A stretch of 64,000 bases of DNA, taken from NCBI RefSeq assembly GCF_000006945.2, contig NC_003197.2, forward strand, positions 2,914,001 through 2,978,000, given 5' to 3'. Source of the DNA: Salmonella enterica subsp. enterica serovar Typhimurium str. LT2 (GTDB lineage Bacteria; Pseudomonadota; Gammaproteobacteria; Enterobacterales; Enterobacteriaceae). The first letter of the stretch is position 1. Each line of letters begins with the position of its first letter. Position numbers and translations under genes: made by a program. Under the pieces are notes generated by a model, which saw nothing but the letters and a program-made list of their open reading frames with translations, did not search any database and had not been told where the DNA came from. Positions 8,616 to 17,216 of this stretch are shown piece after piece.

Positions 8616-9551
8616 ATGTATGGTCGCCAGTACCACAACAAGCGCTATCGCATGGCGCTATTTTTAGTGAGTTTTTGTTTTAGCGCGCTGAGTTATGCGC
8701 AGCCGGATATGCAGCCATTAGGGCCGAATATCGCTGATAAAGGTTCGGGATATTACCATTTCAGGGTCAATGACTTTCAATCTGCCGATGGCGCAAGACA
8801 TTACCGGGTATGGACCGCTATCCCCAATAAAGCCGCCCCGCCGTCGGGTTATCCTGTCTTATATATGCTGGACGGCAACGCAGTGATGGACAGACTGCCG
8901 GAGACGCTGCTCAAACAGCTGGCAGACCACTCGCCGCCGGTGATTGTAGCGATTGGCTATCAGACTAACCTGCCGTTTGATCTTAACGGCAGAGCTTATG
9001 ACTATACGCCGGCGCCGGGAATCGATCGCGATGACAGTGAAAATAACCCGCGTTTTCATCGTAAAACCGGCGGCGGGCCAGCGTTCCGCCAGCTACTGGA
9101 GAGACATATCGCGCCGCAGGTGGAACAAGGAATAACCATCAACTCCGAACGGCGCGGGGTATGGGGACATTCTTATGGCGGCCTGTTCGTTTTAGACTCC
9201 TGGCTGTCGTCATCCTTCTTTCATATCTATTACAGCGCCAGCCCGTCACTCAGCAGGGATAACTTTGTCCTGTTGAATCGCCTTACGACAGTGAAGCCGT
9301 CGCTGTTCTGCCATAAAAAACTCATCATAATGGAAGGTTCAGCGTCGAATGGGGATAGCAGGCAACGCCAGATGGCCGAGCTCCTACAAAAAGTTCAGGA
9401 GACCGTGAGAACGCTTGAGAACAACGGCGTTAACGCGGCCCTGCAGCATTACCCGGGCCTGGGCCACGGGCCCATGTTTAACGCCTCTTTTCGCAGTGCA
9501 TTGCTGGATATCAGTCGCGAACCGGCAAGCCAAAAACCACGCTGCCATTAA
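8616..9551 (+). CDS. iroE: Salmochelin esterase IroE (periplasmic, membrane-anchored)
   Basis: Serine esterase of the enterobactin-esterase family (311 aa). It is known to cleave apo-salmochelin once, giving the linear trimer. An N-terminal hydrophobic stretch (MALFLVSFCFSALSYA, about 13-28) works as a signal or anchor for the periplasmic side. The nucleophile elbow is GHSYGG (S186) and a catalytic His lies in GLGHGPMFN near the C-terminus. It is 31 bp after iroD and convergent with iroN. The start at 8616 is 13 bases from AAGGA; Met13 (8652) is an alternative that keeps the signal sequence. Confidence 0.94.
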   Translation: MYGRQYHNKRYRMALFLVSFCFSALSYAQPDMQPLGPNIADKGSGYYHFRVNDFQSADGARHYRVWTAIPNKAAPPSGYPVLYMLDGNAVMDRLPETLLKQLADHSPPVIVAIGYQTNLPFDLNGRAYDYTPAPGIDRDDSENNPRFHRKTGGGPAFRQLLERHIAPQVEQGITINSERRGVWGHSYGGLFVLDSWLSSSFFHIYYSASPSLSRDNFVLLNRLTTVKPSLFCHKKLIIMEGSASNGDSRQRQMAELLQKVQETVRTLENNGVNAALQHYPGLGHGPMFNASFRSALLDISREPASQKPRCH

Positions 9552-9565
9552 CCCGCCGCCAGAAT

Positions 9566-9586
9566 ATGCCCGCCAGCGGCGGGCAT
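9566..9586. terminator. Hairpin between convergent iroE and iroN
   Basis: ATGCCCGCC-AGC-GGCGGGCAT is a perfect 9-bp stem lying between the two stop codons, so it can serve both transcripts. T-tracts on both sides are poor. Confidence 0.55.
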
Positions 9587-9592
9587 AATCCA

Positions 9593-11767
9593 TCAAAACG
9601 AGGCCGTCACACCGGCATAATAAGCCCGCCCCGGTTCGTTATAGGTATTTGCCCCTTCGGCGGAGCGATAGATCTGTTTATCGAAGATATTGCTGATACC
9701 GACATTAAGACGCAGGTTCTTATTGATATCGTAGTTAACGTTAGCGCCGACCAGTGAGTAAGCCCCCAGCGCTTTCCCGGACAATCCTTTGGTCTCTTCA
9801 CTACGCGACTCCGCATGTGTTCGCGGTTTTTGCTTGCCGTATAACGTCCAGTTGACGTTAGCGGAGAGCGCGCTGGTGATAGTCCAGTCGAGGAAGGTAT
9901 TCACCGTATATTTCGGGATTATCGATAAGGGATTGCCGGTATCTTTTTGCTCAGAAGCAATCATATAAGTCGCATTGGTATTCCAGTTCAGACGGTCCGG
10001 CATCAGCGGAACAGCCATGCTGGCTTCAATACCTTCAATCAGCGCTTTACCGCCGTTCTGCCACTGCAATACATAAGCGCCAGATGCGCTTCTGCCAATA
10101 ATCTGATCACCTGCGACAATCTTATTCTGATAATCGTTACGGAAATACGTTACGCTTGCGTGATAATCGTCTACGGTAAATTCCAGCCCAATCTCTTTAT
10201 TGATACTAATTTCAGGATCGAGGTTCTTATTACCAACCAGGTAACAGCCGCCCGACGTAATATCTTTTGGACAACCGTTGCCTTTCGAATAGAGTAAATA
10301 CCCCTCACTGGTTTGATACAAGTTCGGAGCCTTAAAGGCACGGGCAATACCGGCTTTCACCTTGACGTATTCACCTAACTCCTGGGAAAGGTTAAGACTG
10401 GGACTAAAATTACTCCCGGATTCGCTCAAATAGTCAAAACGCAGACCCGGAATAATATTGGTACCGGCCATAGGTTCGATATTATCTTCAACGTACAGCG
10501 CACTGATTTCCGATTTATTTTTGCTGCTACGGTTAGCCGCCGAACCGGGAATCCCGGCGATATTGCTATCCTTAACCGTCAGACTGGTAGAGGAAGGATC
10601 GTTCAGCTCATCGCGGTTCCACTCCGCGCCGACGGTGAGCGTTTGCTCAAATAGCCATATCACCGGGACATTCACCTCGCCGCTGGTGCGATACGAGGTC
10701 AGGCGGTTAGTGGTGAACGTCTGGTCGTTGGTAATACGCCCCTCGCCGCCGCCGGAGAGCCCCTCATTCATGCGGGTGTTATCGGTTTTTTCATAGTAGA
10801 ACCCCAGGCGGCTTTGCCCCCAGTCCCAGATGCCGTTATGAGTTAGACCGTAATTCTGCCGGTACAGGCGATTGGTCTCCCGCCCGGACTGCGCCAGACT
10901 TTTGGTAACCGCGTTTGAAGTACTGTTTTGCGTATCGCCAGCATAAATATTCCCCTGCCGACTATATCCCGCTTCAAAATCAAGGATTTGCTGCGGGGTC
11001 ATTTTCCATGAGAAGACGCTATTAATATCTTTATTGGTGACCCCCTCCCGTCCGGCGGCATTTTTGGTACCGGCGGAGGAGTTAATATCCCAGCTATCGG
11101 CATCGGTTCTGTTGAGATTACCGTACAGGCGCATCGTCAACGTATCACCAGCCAACGGACCGCTAAGGCTAAAGTTACCCCGCCGGGTGTCACCTTCTTT
11201 GCTGCTTTCCGGCTGGTTGGTATAGAGCGACAGCGAGCCGTGCCAGTCGTTAGTCGGACGTTTGGTGATGATATTCACCACCCCGCCAGCGGCACCGGAG
11301 CCATAGCGCGCGACGGCGGGCCCACGGATCACTTCAATACGTTCTACCATCTCCGGCGGTACCCAGTTCGTATCGCCACGGGTGTCGCGTTCTCCGCGCC
11401 AGCTATAGCGAACCGAATTTCGCGACGTCACCGGCACGCCGTCAATCAGCACTAAGGTATTTTCCGGCCCCATACCACGAATATCAATTTGTCGGTTATT
11501 TCCGCGCGTCCCCGAGGCGCTATTGCCGGTAAGATTAACCCCAGGCATCTTACGAATAATATCGGCAAGATCGTTAACGGGAGGATTCTTTTGAATATCG
11601 TCACGAGTAATAATCGAAACGCCCGGCTGTTGCTTTAATACTTGCTCGGCGGTGGATTCAACCACCATCGTTTCGCCGTTGTCGTCAGTAGATTCTGCTG
11701 CTGATAATGGACTATTAACCCCTGTAGAAACCACGGTTATTAACCAGATGAACTTCTTAACTCTCAT
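9593..11767 (-). CDS. iroN: TonB-dependent salmochelin receptor IroN
   Basis: Outer-membrane gated channel (724 aa) for ferric salmochelins and other catecholates, energised by TonB-ExbBD. It has an N-terminal signal peptide (hydrophobic FIWLITVVSTGVNS), a TonB-box-like ETMVVEST near residue 35, a plug with RGMGPENTLVLIDGVPV and RGPAVARYGSGAAGGVVNII, and a 22-strand barrel ending in YYAGVTASF, with the terminal Phe used by the BAM machinery. Of two in-frame ATGs, 11767 is preferred: AGGGA lies 6 bases before it but abuts the ATG at 11773. It reads towards iroE, and a Fur box lies about 95 bp upstream. Confidence 0.96.
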   Translation of the reverse strand: MRVKKFIWLITVVSTGVNSPLSAAESTDDNGETMVVESTAEQVLKQQPGVSIITRDDIQKNPPVNDLADIIRKMPGVNLTGNSASGTRGNNRQIDIRGMGPENTLVLIDGVPVTSRNSVRYSWRGERDTRGDTNWVPPEMVERIEVIRGPAVARYGSGAAGGVVNIITKRPTNDWHGSLSLYTNQPESSKEGDTRRGNFSLSGPLAGDTLTMRLYGNLNRTDADSWDINSSAGTKNAAGREGVTNKDINSVFSWKMTPQQILDFEAGYSRQGNIYAGDTQNSTSNAVTKSLAQSGRETNRLYRQNYGLTHNGIWDWGQSRLGFYYEKTDNTRMNEGLSGGGEGRITNDQTFTTNRLTSYRTSGEVNVPVIWLFEQTLTVGAEWNRDELNDPSSTSLTVKDSNIAGIPGSAANRSSKNKSEISALYVEDNIEPMAGTNIIPGLRFDYLSESGSNFSPSLNLSQELGEYVKVKAGIARAFKAPNLYQTSEGYLLYSKGNGCPKDITSGGCYLVGNKNLDPEISINKEIGLEFTVDDYHASVTYFRNDYQNKIVAGDQIIGRSASGAYVLQWQNGGKALIEGIEASMAVPLMPDRLNWNTNATYMIASEQKDTGNPLSIIPKYTVNTFLDWTITSALSANVNWTLYGKQKPRTHAESRSEETKGLSGKALGAYSLVGANVNYDINKNLRLNVGISNIFDKQIYRSAEGANTYNEPGRAYYAGVTASF

Positions 11768-11861
11768 ACCCATTCCCTAAATAATGTCTAAAGTAGCGCT
11801 GTTGCCCTCAAGCTCACATCCTTGCCAGGTTACGTCTATATAGTAATTATTATCATATGCT

Positions 11862-11880
11862 AATGATAATAATTATCATT
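11862..11880. promoter_or_regulatory. Fur box upstream of iroN
   Basis: AATGATAATAATTATCATT is an almost perfect inverted repeat of the Fur hexamers. A second partial motif (TAATTATTATCATATG) overlaps just towards iroN. Iron repression of iroN is established; the exact site is read from the sequence. Confidence 0.85.
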
Positions 11881-11899
11881 CAATTAAGGAAAAGGCAAT

Positions 11900-12298
11900 C
11901 TTTCGACCACAAAAATCTGGTAATAAAAAAACGGAAACGGGATTTTGCAATATGACTCTCTGTCCGGGCTCCGCTTTGCCAGTAAATCCGGGAAGGGGGG
12001 CAGAATGCGCCTACTGAACGGAGGTTTTACAAAACAGAAATAGATAAAATAAAACTATTTTTCAGATCGTTAATCACAAGAAACACCCAGGTAAGATGGT
12101 ATAGCACGGTTCAGGGTTCACCGCCGCTTCCCTGCCGACGGCGAACCATTCTTACAGTTTGCCAGCGACTTTCCGTCTGGGTAATGGCGGGATCGGATAC
12201 GATTGTAGCCATTCGATATTTGATGATGAAAGTGATGTTGGCACCAACATACAAAGCGCCTGGTAATATTTATCAGGCGCTTTGCAGACAGAAAACCA
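11900..12298. other. AT-rich gap with two hairpins
   Basis: No credible gene. An imperfect hairpin lies at about 12114-12148 (GGTTCACCGCCG against CGACGGCGAACC). A perfect one lies at 12252-12284 (CAAAGCGCCTG, 11-base loop, CAGGCGCTTTG). The second lies 14 bases past the stop of the small gene at 12299-12610 and may protect or end its transcript, although neither strand has a T-tract. Confidence 0.5.
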
Positions 12299-12610
12299 TC
12301 AAACATCAGTTTCTCGTTCTCCAGGAACTACTGGAAAATATGGCAACCCACAGTTATTGGGTTTTACTGTCGGGTCTTGCCAGGGATTTTGTGTTACCCC
12401 CAGGTCTTTTAAAAGACCGCGTAACAGCACTAAATCCCTGGGTGTCATTTTTTGCTTTGGTTCACCCTCTTTAGGTGGACGAATATCCTCCTGACTAGTA
12501 CATGTAACACAATAACCTTTTAACTCTATCCACTTAGGCTTAGGGGGGGCCTTAGGATCGGGAGGCGTCGAGCTGACAACGCACGAACAGGCACTTATAC
12601 ATCCAGGCAT
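12299..12610 (-). CDS. Unrecognised Cys/Pro-rich small protein
   Basis: Predicted 103 aa, not assignable to any family I know. The N-terminus MPGCISACSCVVSS carries three closely spaced Cys, then a Pro/Lys-rich stretch (PPDPKAPPKPKW) and a second Cys pair (GYCVTCTSQ); one more Cys (NNCGLPYF) lies near the end. No membrane helix is evident. The ATG at 12610 is chosen because AAAGGAAAA lies 8 bases upstream; an in-frame ATG at 12631 lacks this. It sits alone between iroN and pipB2 on the pipB2 strand, in an AT-rich Salmonella-specific region. Low codon bias and lack of relatives leave some doubt that it is expressed. Confidence 0.6.
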   Translation of the reverse strand: MPGCISACSCVVSSTPPDPKAPPKPKWIELKGYCVTCTSQEDIRPPKEGEPKQKMTPRDLVLLRGLLKDLGVTQNPWQDPTVKPNNCGLPYFPVVPGERETDV

Positions 12611-12805
12611 AGCGTTTTCCTTTTCAAACAATTCGCTTTAGTTGGAAGTTCTACTTGAGAAAATAGGAATGGTTATTCAGATATTTTTACCGTCGCATAC
12701 TCCTGTAATAATAAAAGATACTGTAAATAATTTACTCTCAGCTACTATTCAGTAGCAGATTGTTATTCTTACATTGCTTTTATTTCAGATTTACGTCAAA
12801 AAGGG

Positions 12806-13858
12806 CTAAATATTTTCACTATAAAATTCGTTAAAGAGTGTTTGTGTGCTTGTAGACATTGTGGCGTCTTCAGTACGCAAATCGGTTAGTGTACAATCTT
12901 TAAAACAGGTATTGTTTAAATTAGCCTCAGCCAAATCAGCCCCGTCCAGGTTCGTAGAAATGAAACTCGCCTTTCGCAGGTTTGCCCGGGTTAAGACAGC
13001 GCCTTCCATAATTGCAGCCATTATAGTAGCACCCTGTAATGTCGCACCGCTCATATCAGCACGTATAAGGGTTGCGCCTGAAAGATTAGTGTGATCCATA
13101 TTTGCACCGGAGCAATTACATTCTATCATGCTACAGCCTAACAGACTCGCGTGTTGTAAATTGGCGCCAGTAAGATTAGCGTGATCGAGGGTAGCGCCAC
13201 ACATAATGCTATCTTCCAGACAGGCGTTCTTGAAATTACTGTCGCCTAGTGATGTTCCCGATAGATTTGCGCCCTTAAAATTTGCACCTTCACAATCCGC
13301 CATAAACAGCACTGCCCCCTCTAAATTTGCGCCGCTTAAGTCTGCGTCACATAAATTTTCTGACGTCAGATTTGCTCCGGTAAGGACAGCGCCTTTAAGA
13401 TTCATGCCTCCCTGGGCAGTTAATATTACAGAATCCTGAGGGAGAGAAAATTCGCATCTGAATAGTAAAGCTCGGCATATTTTTTCAAAAGAGGCAAGCG
13501 GAATTTCTCTTGTCTCAGAATGGTCGCCTTTACTGACTCGTACAATAACTTGTCCAGCTTCGTTATTCTCACCAGGAAGATTAAATTCGACACGACACCC
13601 ATCCATATCATCCAGGATGATGTTTTCTGGCAACGGAGCACCTCTGTCAGGCATTGTACTTTTCAATGTCTCAGCCATAGTCTCTATCAATTCCTGATAT
13701 TGTGTTTCATTTCTCCGACGTATCCCACCACAGGTAAAAAAGTTAATGATATATTCCAGAATGGTTTTGGGCGAGGTAGCTTGCCGCATAGCAGCAGAAG
13801 TCCCCGCGCCAAAAGCAGATTTAGCCATACCAGCCAGACTATCGAGTGAACGCTCCAT
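12806..13858 (-). CDS. pipB2: SPI-2 type III secreted effector PipB2
   Basis: Effector translocated into host cells by the SPI-2 system. It is known to bind kinesin-1 and drive late-endosome and Sif-tubule extension towards the cell periphery. The 350-aa protein has an N-terminal secretion/translocation region (about 1-160) and a run of pentapeptide repeats of the A(D/N)LXX type from about 165 to 320, seen as ADLSGANLEGAVL, ANLTGANLQ and similar. The C-terminal LFNEFY (341-346) is the motif reported for peripheral targeting. The ATG at 13858 has GGGAG 8 bases upstream; the longer frame to 13918 has no ribosome site. AT-rich surroundings and flanking unique genes point to horizontal acquisition. 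Confidence 0.96.
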   Translation of the reverse strand: MERSLDSLAGMAKSAFGAGTSAAMRQATSPKTILEYIINFFTCGGIRRRNETQYQELIETMAETLKSTMPDRGAPLPENIILDDMDGCRVEFNLPGENNEAGQVIVRVSKGDHSETREIPLASFEKICRALLFRCEFSLPQDSVILTAQGGMNLKGAVLTGANLTSENLCDADLSGANLEGAVLFMADCEGANFKGANLSGTSLGDSNFKNACLEDSIMCGATLDHANLTGANLQHASLLGCSMIECNCSGANMDHTNLSGATLIRADMSGATLQGATIMAAIMEGAVLTRANLRKASFISTNLDGADLAEANLNNTCFKDCTLTDLRTEDATMSTSTQTLFNEFYSENI

Positions 13859-14022
13859 ATATTTTCTCCCAGAGACAGCAACACAGTGCATGATAAAATT
13901 TATCATATAGATTTGCATTTAGAGATAAGGTGAATACCCCCTTTACGTCTGGTTACATAATAACGTATCACGACGCGTTGCTGTCTGGCTTACACAATAG
14001 CAGCCAAATAAATATATTGGCT

Positions 14023-14148
14023 TATACTCGTCATACTTCAAGTTGCATGTGCTGCGGCCGCGTTCCCTCACCCCAGTCACTTACTTTAGTAAGCTCCTGG
14101 GGATTCGCTCGCTTGCCGCCTTCCTGCAACTCGAATTATTTAGAGTAT
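14023..14148. repeat. Imperfect long inverted repeat (dispersed enterobacterial element)
   Basis: About 126 bp whose ends, TATACTCGTCATACTTCAAG and the complement of CTCGAATTATTTAGAGTATA, pair over most of 25 bases (sharing GTTGCA inside). The centre CCCCAG...CTTACTTTAGTAAG...CTGGGG folds further. The sequence looks like a dispersed intergenic palindromic element of enterobacteria rather than a gene. Its exact family name is uncertain to me. The rest of 13859-14376 holds the virK and pipB2 upstream regions, with no other recognisable feature. Confidence 0.65.
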
Positions 14149-14376
14149 ATAACATCATTTAAAATAATAAACACGGCATTCGTTTTAATACTACGTTCTG
14201 GACTCATCCCACTCATTAGCAGAAAACCTATTAAAAAGCGTGTTCAGGCATTTTATTACCGCCATTGATAAACTGTTTAACAACATCGTCTGTACAGACC
14301 TTCTTCGTTGCCTTTACGTTTAACTCAATCAGGCTACCGTCTCGGTTATAAGTCTATCGAGTAGTAGAGCCGTAGT

Positions 14377-15306
14377 ATGACGATGCAGCAAAGTGATATG
14401 GAAAGATATAATCCATTATTAATGTTAAAAGAAGTCATGGCGCAGACGCCTTATCGCCATAAACGCTGGGGAGAGCGTAAGTTTCGTTATAAATTTTTAT
14501 TACGTTGCCTTATTAACCCCGTAACGACAATTAAATACTTCAATGAATTATGCCATCTGTCTCAGCCCAGAACGCTGATTATTCATCGTCCACTGTTGCC
14601 GGCAAAAATCCAGCGGCCCTATTTGTATACCGGGCTTAGCATACGTTGCCGGGCAAAAGCTATTCTGGAACACTACCAGTTCGTTCAGTCCTTTCCGGAA
14701 AGTAAAATTAAAAAGATCCTCCTGTCCGAGGAACAAATCTTACTCGCTCACCTGGAAGGAAAAAACGGTGCTCTGGTAGATATCTACTGCGGTCCCTGTG
14801 GCTATGACAGAGAAGGTGAACTGACATTAACGCTGTGCTTCAATGATACGCCGTTGGCACGTTTATCATTTTCCTTTATCCGCCATGAAGGGAAGCAAAT
14901 AGCGCTGGTTGCCGGGTTACAAGGGCCCAGTAAACATATCGGCCCACAAGTCATACGTAACGCCACCAAAGATTGTTACGGTCTCTTTCCTAAACGGATG
15001 CTGTATGAAGCATTTGCGACATTGATGCAGGCCTGTAATGTCGACGAGATTTATGCGGTCAGTGAAAACAACCATGTTTATCGTCAACTCCGGTACTTAT
15101 TCCAGAAGAAAAAAACTTTTGTGGCCAGCTATAGTGAATTCTGGGAGTCGCTAAACGGCGTTAAGAAAGGTGCCTTATATCATCTGCCATCACAGGTGAT
15201 GCGTAAAGCGCCTGAAAGTATCCCCAGCAAAAAACGCGCAGAGTATCGGAAACGCTATCATATTCTGGATACAATAATACAAGAGGTCAACAGCCTCTCC
15301 CGGTAG
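14377..15306 (+). CDS. virK: VirK/YbjX family virulence protein
   Basis: A 309-aa DUF535 (VirK/YbjX) protein. Family members are reported to be PhoP-dependent and to help Salmonella resist antimicrobial peptides and persist in macrophages; the biochemistry is unknown. It is Arg/Lys-rich at the N-terminus (YRHKRWGERKFRYKFLLR) and has the family's central YTGLSIRCRAKAILEHYQF and LVAGLQGP segments. No signal peptide is apparent. Start codons at 14377 and 14383 are both possible; neither has a strong Shine-Dalgarno. mig-14 follows on the same strand after 292 bp. Confidence 0.93.
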   Translation: MTMQQSDMERYNPLLMLKEVMAQTPYRHKRWGERKFRYKFLLRCLINPVTTIKYFNELCHLSQPRTLIIHRPLLPAKIQRPYLYTGLSIRCRAKAILEHYQFVQSFPESKIKKILLSEEQILLAHLEGKNGALVDIYCGPCGYDREGELTLTLCFNDTPLARLSFSFIRHEGKQIALVAGLQGPSKHIGPQVIRNATKDCYGLFPKRMLYEAFATLMQACNVDEIYAVSENNHVYRQLRYLFQKKKTFVASYSEFWESLNGVKKGALYHLPSQVMRKAPESIPSKKRAEYRKRYHILDTIIQEVNSLSR

Positions 15307-15598
15307 AACTATTTCATACGCGGATGTGCAGATCCTGCTACCGTTCAGCGGATCTTTTGAAATCTGTATCGCTACTGGATGGTTAAATACAGAATGGCTT
15401 GCGAGTGAATAGCGCGGCATTAAACCGTCGCTTTCACTCATGTTATGATCAACATCTTAATCTTATTCCCTTCACCATAACGTCATCGATTAGCATGTTA
15501 ACCATTAAATACAAGCTAAACATTTGTCACATTTTTATTTGGTTAAGCAAAAAAATAATACAAAATAGCATTTTCAGTAAGCTAAGTCAGGAGTTTTG

Positions 15599-16495
15599 GT
15601 GAAAATACAAGAAGTTAAGCGTATATTAACCCGCTGGCAACCGTCTTCCTTTTCCCTATACCGGGAGGTGTTTACGCAATACGGCGGTAGTATCAATATG
15701 CACCCAGATATTGTGGATTATTTCATGAAGCGCTATAACTGGCATTTTAAATTCTTCCACTATAAAGAAGATGATAAGATTAAAGGCGCCTACTTTATCT
15801 GTAATGATCAGAATATTGGTATCCTGACGCGCAGAACCTTCCCGCTATCTTCAGATGAGATACTTATTCCGATGGCGCCAGATTTACGCTGCTTCTTGCC
15901 CGATCGTACTAACCGACTTTCGGCGTTGCATCAGCCACAAATACGCAATGCCATATGGAAACTCGCCAGAAAGAAACAAAATTGTCTGGTCAAAGAAACG
16001 TTCTCTTCTAAGTTTGAAAAAACACGCCGTAATGAATATCAGCGGTTTCTTAAAAAAGGCGGAAGTGTAAAAAGCGTTGCTGATTGTTCTTCTGATGAAC
16101 TGACTCATATTTTTATCGAGTTATTTCGGTCTCGTTTCGGCAATACTTCATCCTGCTATCCCGCTGATAACCTTGCCAACTTTTTTAGTCAACTGCATCA
16201 CCTTCTGTTTGGGCATATTCTTTATATTGAAGGGATACCCTGTGCATTTGATATTGTACTGAAATCTGAAAGCCAGATGAACATCTACTTTGACGTATCT
16301 AATGGTGCAATTAAAAATGAGTGCAGGCCACTCAGTCCCGGCAGCATACTAATGTGGCTAAATATTAGCCGTGCCAGACATTACTGCCAGGAAAGACAAA
16401 AAAAATTGCTTTTTTCCATCGGCATACTAAAGCCTGAATGGGAATATAAGCGCATGTGGTCGACCCCCTATTTTACCGGAAAATCGATTTGCTAA
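15599..16495 (+). CDS. mig-14: Antimicrobial-peptide resistance protein Mig-14
   Basis: A 298-aa protein known to be macrophage-induced, PhoP/SlyA-controlled and needed for resistance to cathelicidin-type peptides; it associates with the inner membrane although no clear signal peptide is visible. The fold looks GNAT/FemAB-like in its C-terminal half (FGHILYIEGIPCAFDIVL), but this is only an impression. The GTG at 15599 is preferred to the TTG at 15596, because AGGAG ends 5 bases before the GTG but only 2 before the TTG. The upstream DNA is very AT-rich. A good terminator follows. Confidence 0.93.
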   Translation: MKIQEVKRILTRWQPSSFSLYREVFTQYGGSINMHPDIVDYFMKRYNWHFKFFHYKEDDKIKGAYFICNDQNIGILTRRTFPLSSDEILIPMAPDLRCFLPDRTNRLSALHQPQIRNAIWKLARKKQNCLVKETFSSKFEKTRRNEYQRFLKKGGSVKSVADCSSDELTHIFIELFRSRFGNTSSCYPADNLANFFSQLHHLLFGHILYIEGIPCAFDIVLKSESQMNIYFDVSNGAIKNECRPLSPGSILMWLNISRARHYCQERQKKLLFSIGILKPEWEYKRMWSTPYFTGKSIC

Positions 16496-16504
16496 AAAGA
16501 AAGC

Positions 16505-16539
16505 CTGGACGTAAATATGTTTTTTACGTCCAGATTTTT
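16505..16539 (+). terminator. Rho-independent terminator of mig-14
   Basis: CTGGACGTAAA and its exact complement TTTACGTCCAG, followed by ATTTTTC. It starts 10 bases after the mig-14 stop codon. Confidence 0.85.
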
Positions 16540-16830
16540 CATAAATCCTGATGAACTGATAAAAAACGAAAATTTAATCAGAATTTAAAAAATAAGTTAA
16601 CCACCATATAATCATAATGACAATTACTCGAAATTCACTTACACTATACTCGGTTTTATGGAATTGATTAACACGGTATGTTACAGATAACGTGCTAAAA
16701 AGCGTGCAGCGGTTATACATTTTCATATGTGTGTGTCATTAACCTGGCGTCAGGAACAGATGATGATGACAACTACCCTTTTATCTCTTCTGGCCTGGCA
16801 TACCGTCAGTAGATTAAAGGAGTAGCCTTG

Positions 16831-16995
16831 CTTTATGGCATTACAAAAATGCGGGTGGGGTCTATGCTCAATGTATACGTTATTTGTAACAACGCTCTTG
16901 TGCATAAACAATACGTTATTGCCAACAGCACTGAACGGGTACAGTGGTTCTTGCTGACAACAGGCTTAAAGATCGCCTTAACACGGGATACCTGA
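16831..16995 (+). CDS. Candidate small ORF A between mig-14 and nixA
   Basis: A possible 54-codon frame beginning with TTG about 16831, preceded by AAAGGAG at a plausible distance. It reads MLYGITKMRVGSMLNVYV, and the longest ATG-initiated form is 16864-16995 (43 aa). The peptide (NALVHKQYVIANSTERVQWF and onward) has no recognised relatives. The stop is only 15 bases before candidate ORF B. Coding potential in such AT-rich DNA is hard to judge by eye, so this is a proposal. Confidence 0.3.
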   Translation, partial: LYGITKMRVGSMLNVYVICNNALVHKQYVIANSTERVQWFLLTTGLKIALTRDT

Positions 16996-17010
16996 TAACT
17001 GGATTATATT

Positions 17011-17124
17011 ATGACACATGCAGACTGGCTGATTCTTGGGTATACAACTGTTATTATTATTTTTGGTATTGTATGTTATATCGGATTGCTTAAATTGATA
17101 ACGAAAGGCAAGCATGAAAAATAA
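17011..17124 (+). CDS. Candidate 37-aa single-pass membrane peptide
   Basis: ATG at 17011 to TAA at 17124, starting MTHADWLILGYTTVIIIF. It has a short acidic N-terminus, one hydrophobic helix of about 21 residues (about 8-30) and a basic tail ending TKGKHEK, the usual plan of small inner-membrane regulators or type I toxins. The Shine-Dalgarno is weak (GGA 8 bases upstream). It lies downstream of candidate ORF A on the same strand and is convergent with nixA. It is unrecognised; a toxin role is not claimed. Confidence 0.45.
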   Translation: MTHADWLILGYTTVIIIFGIVCYIGLLKLITKGKHEK

Positions 17125-17216
17125 CGCACTTACCGGGAAGAATATACTCTCAGGAGATAAAATGCTTCGGCAATGATATGACACCACTGCCGAAATGCTA
17201 TTTTTAAAGAAATCAA

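Noticed and set aside
12846..13094. Ala/Ser-rich plus-strand frames inside pipB2
   Set aside because: They arise from the repeated codon pattern of the pentapeptide repeats on the other strand and have no ribosome sites.
14150..14376. A PhoP box before virK
   Set aside because: Several TGTTTA/TTTAAC-like hexamers are present but none forms a clear direct repeat with 5-base spacing, so no site is claimed.
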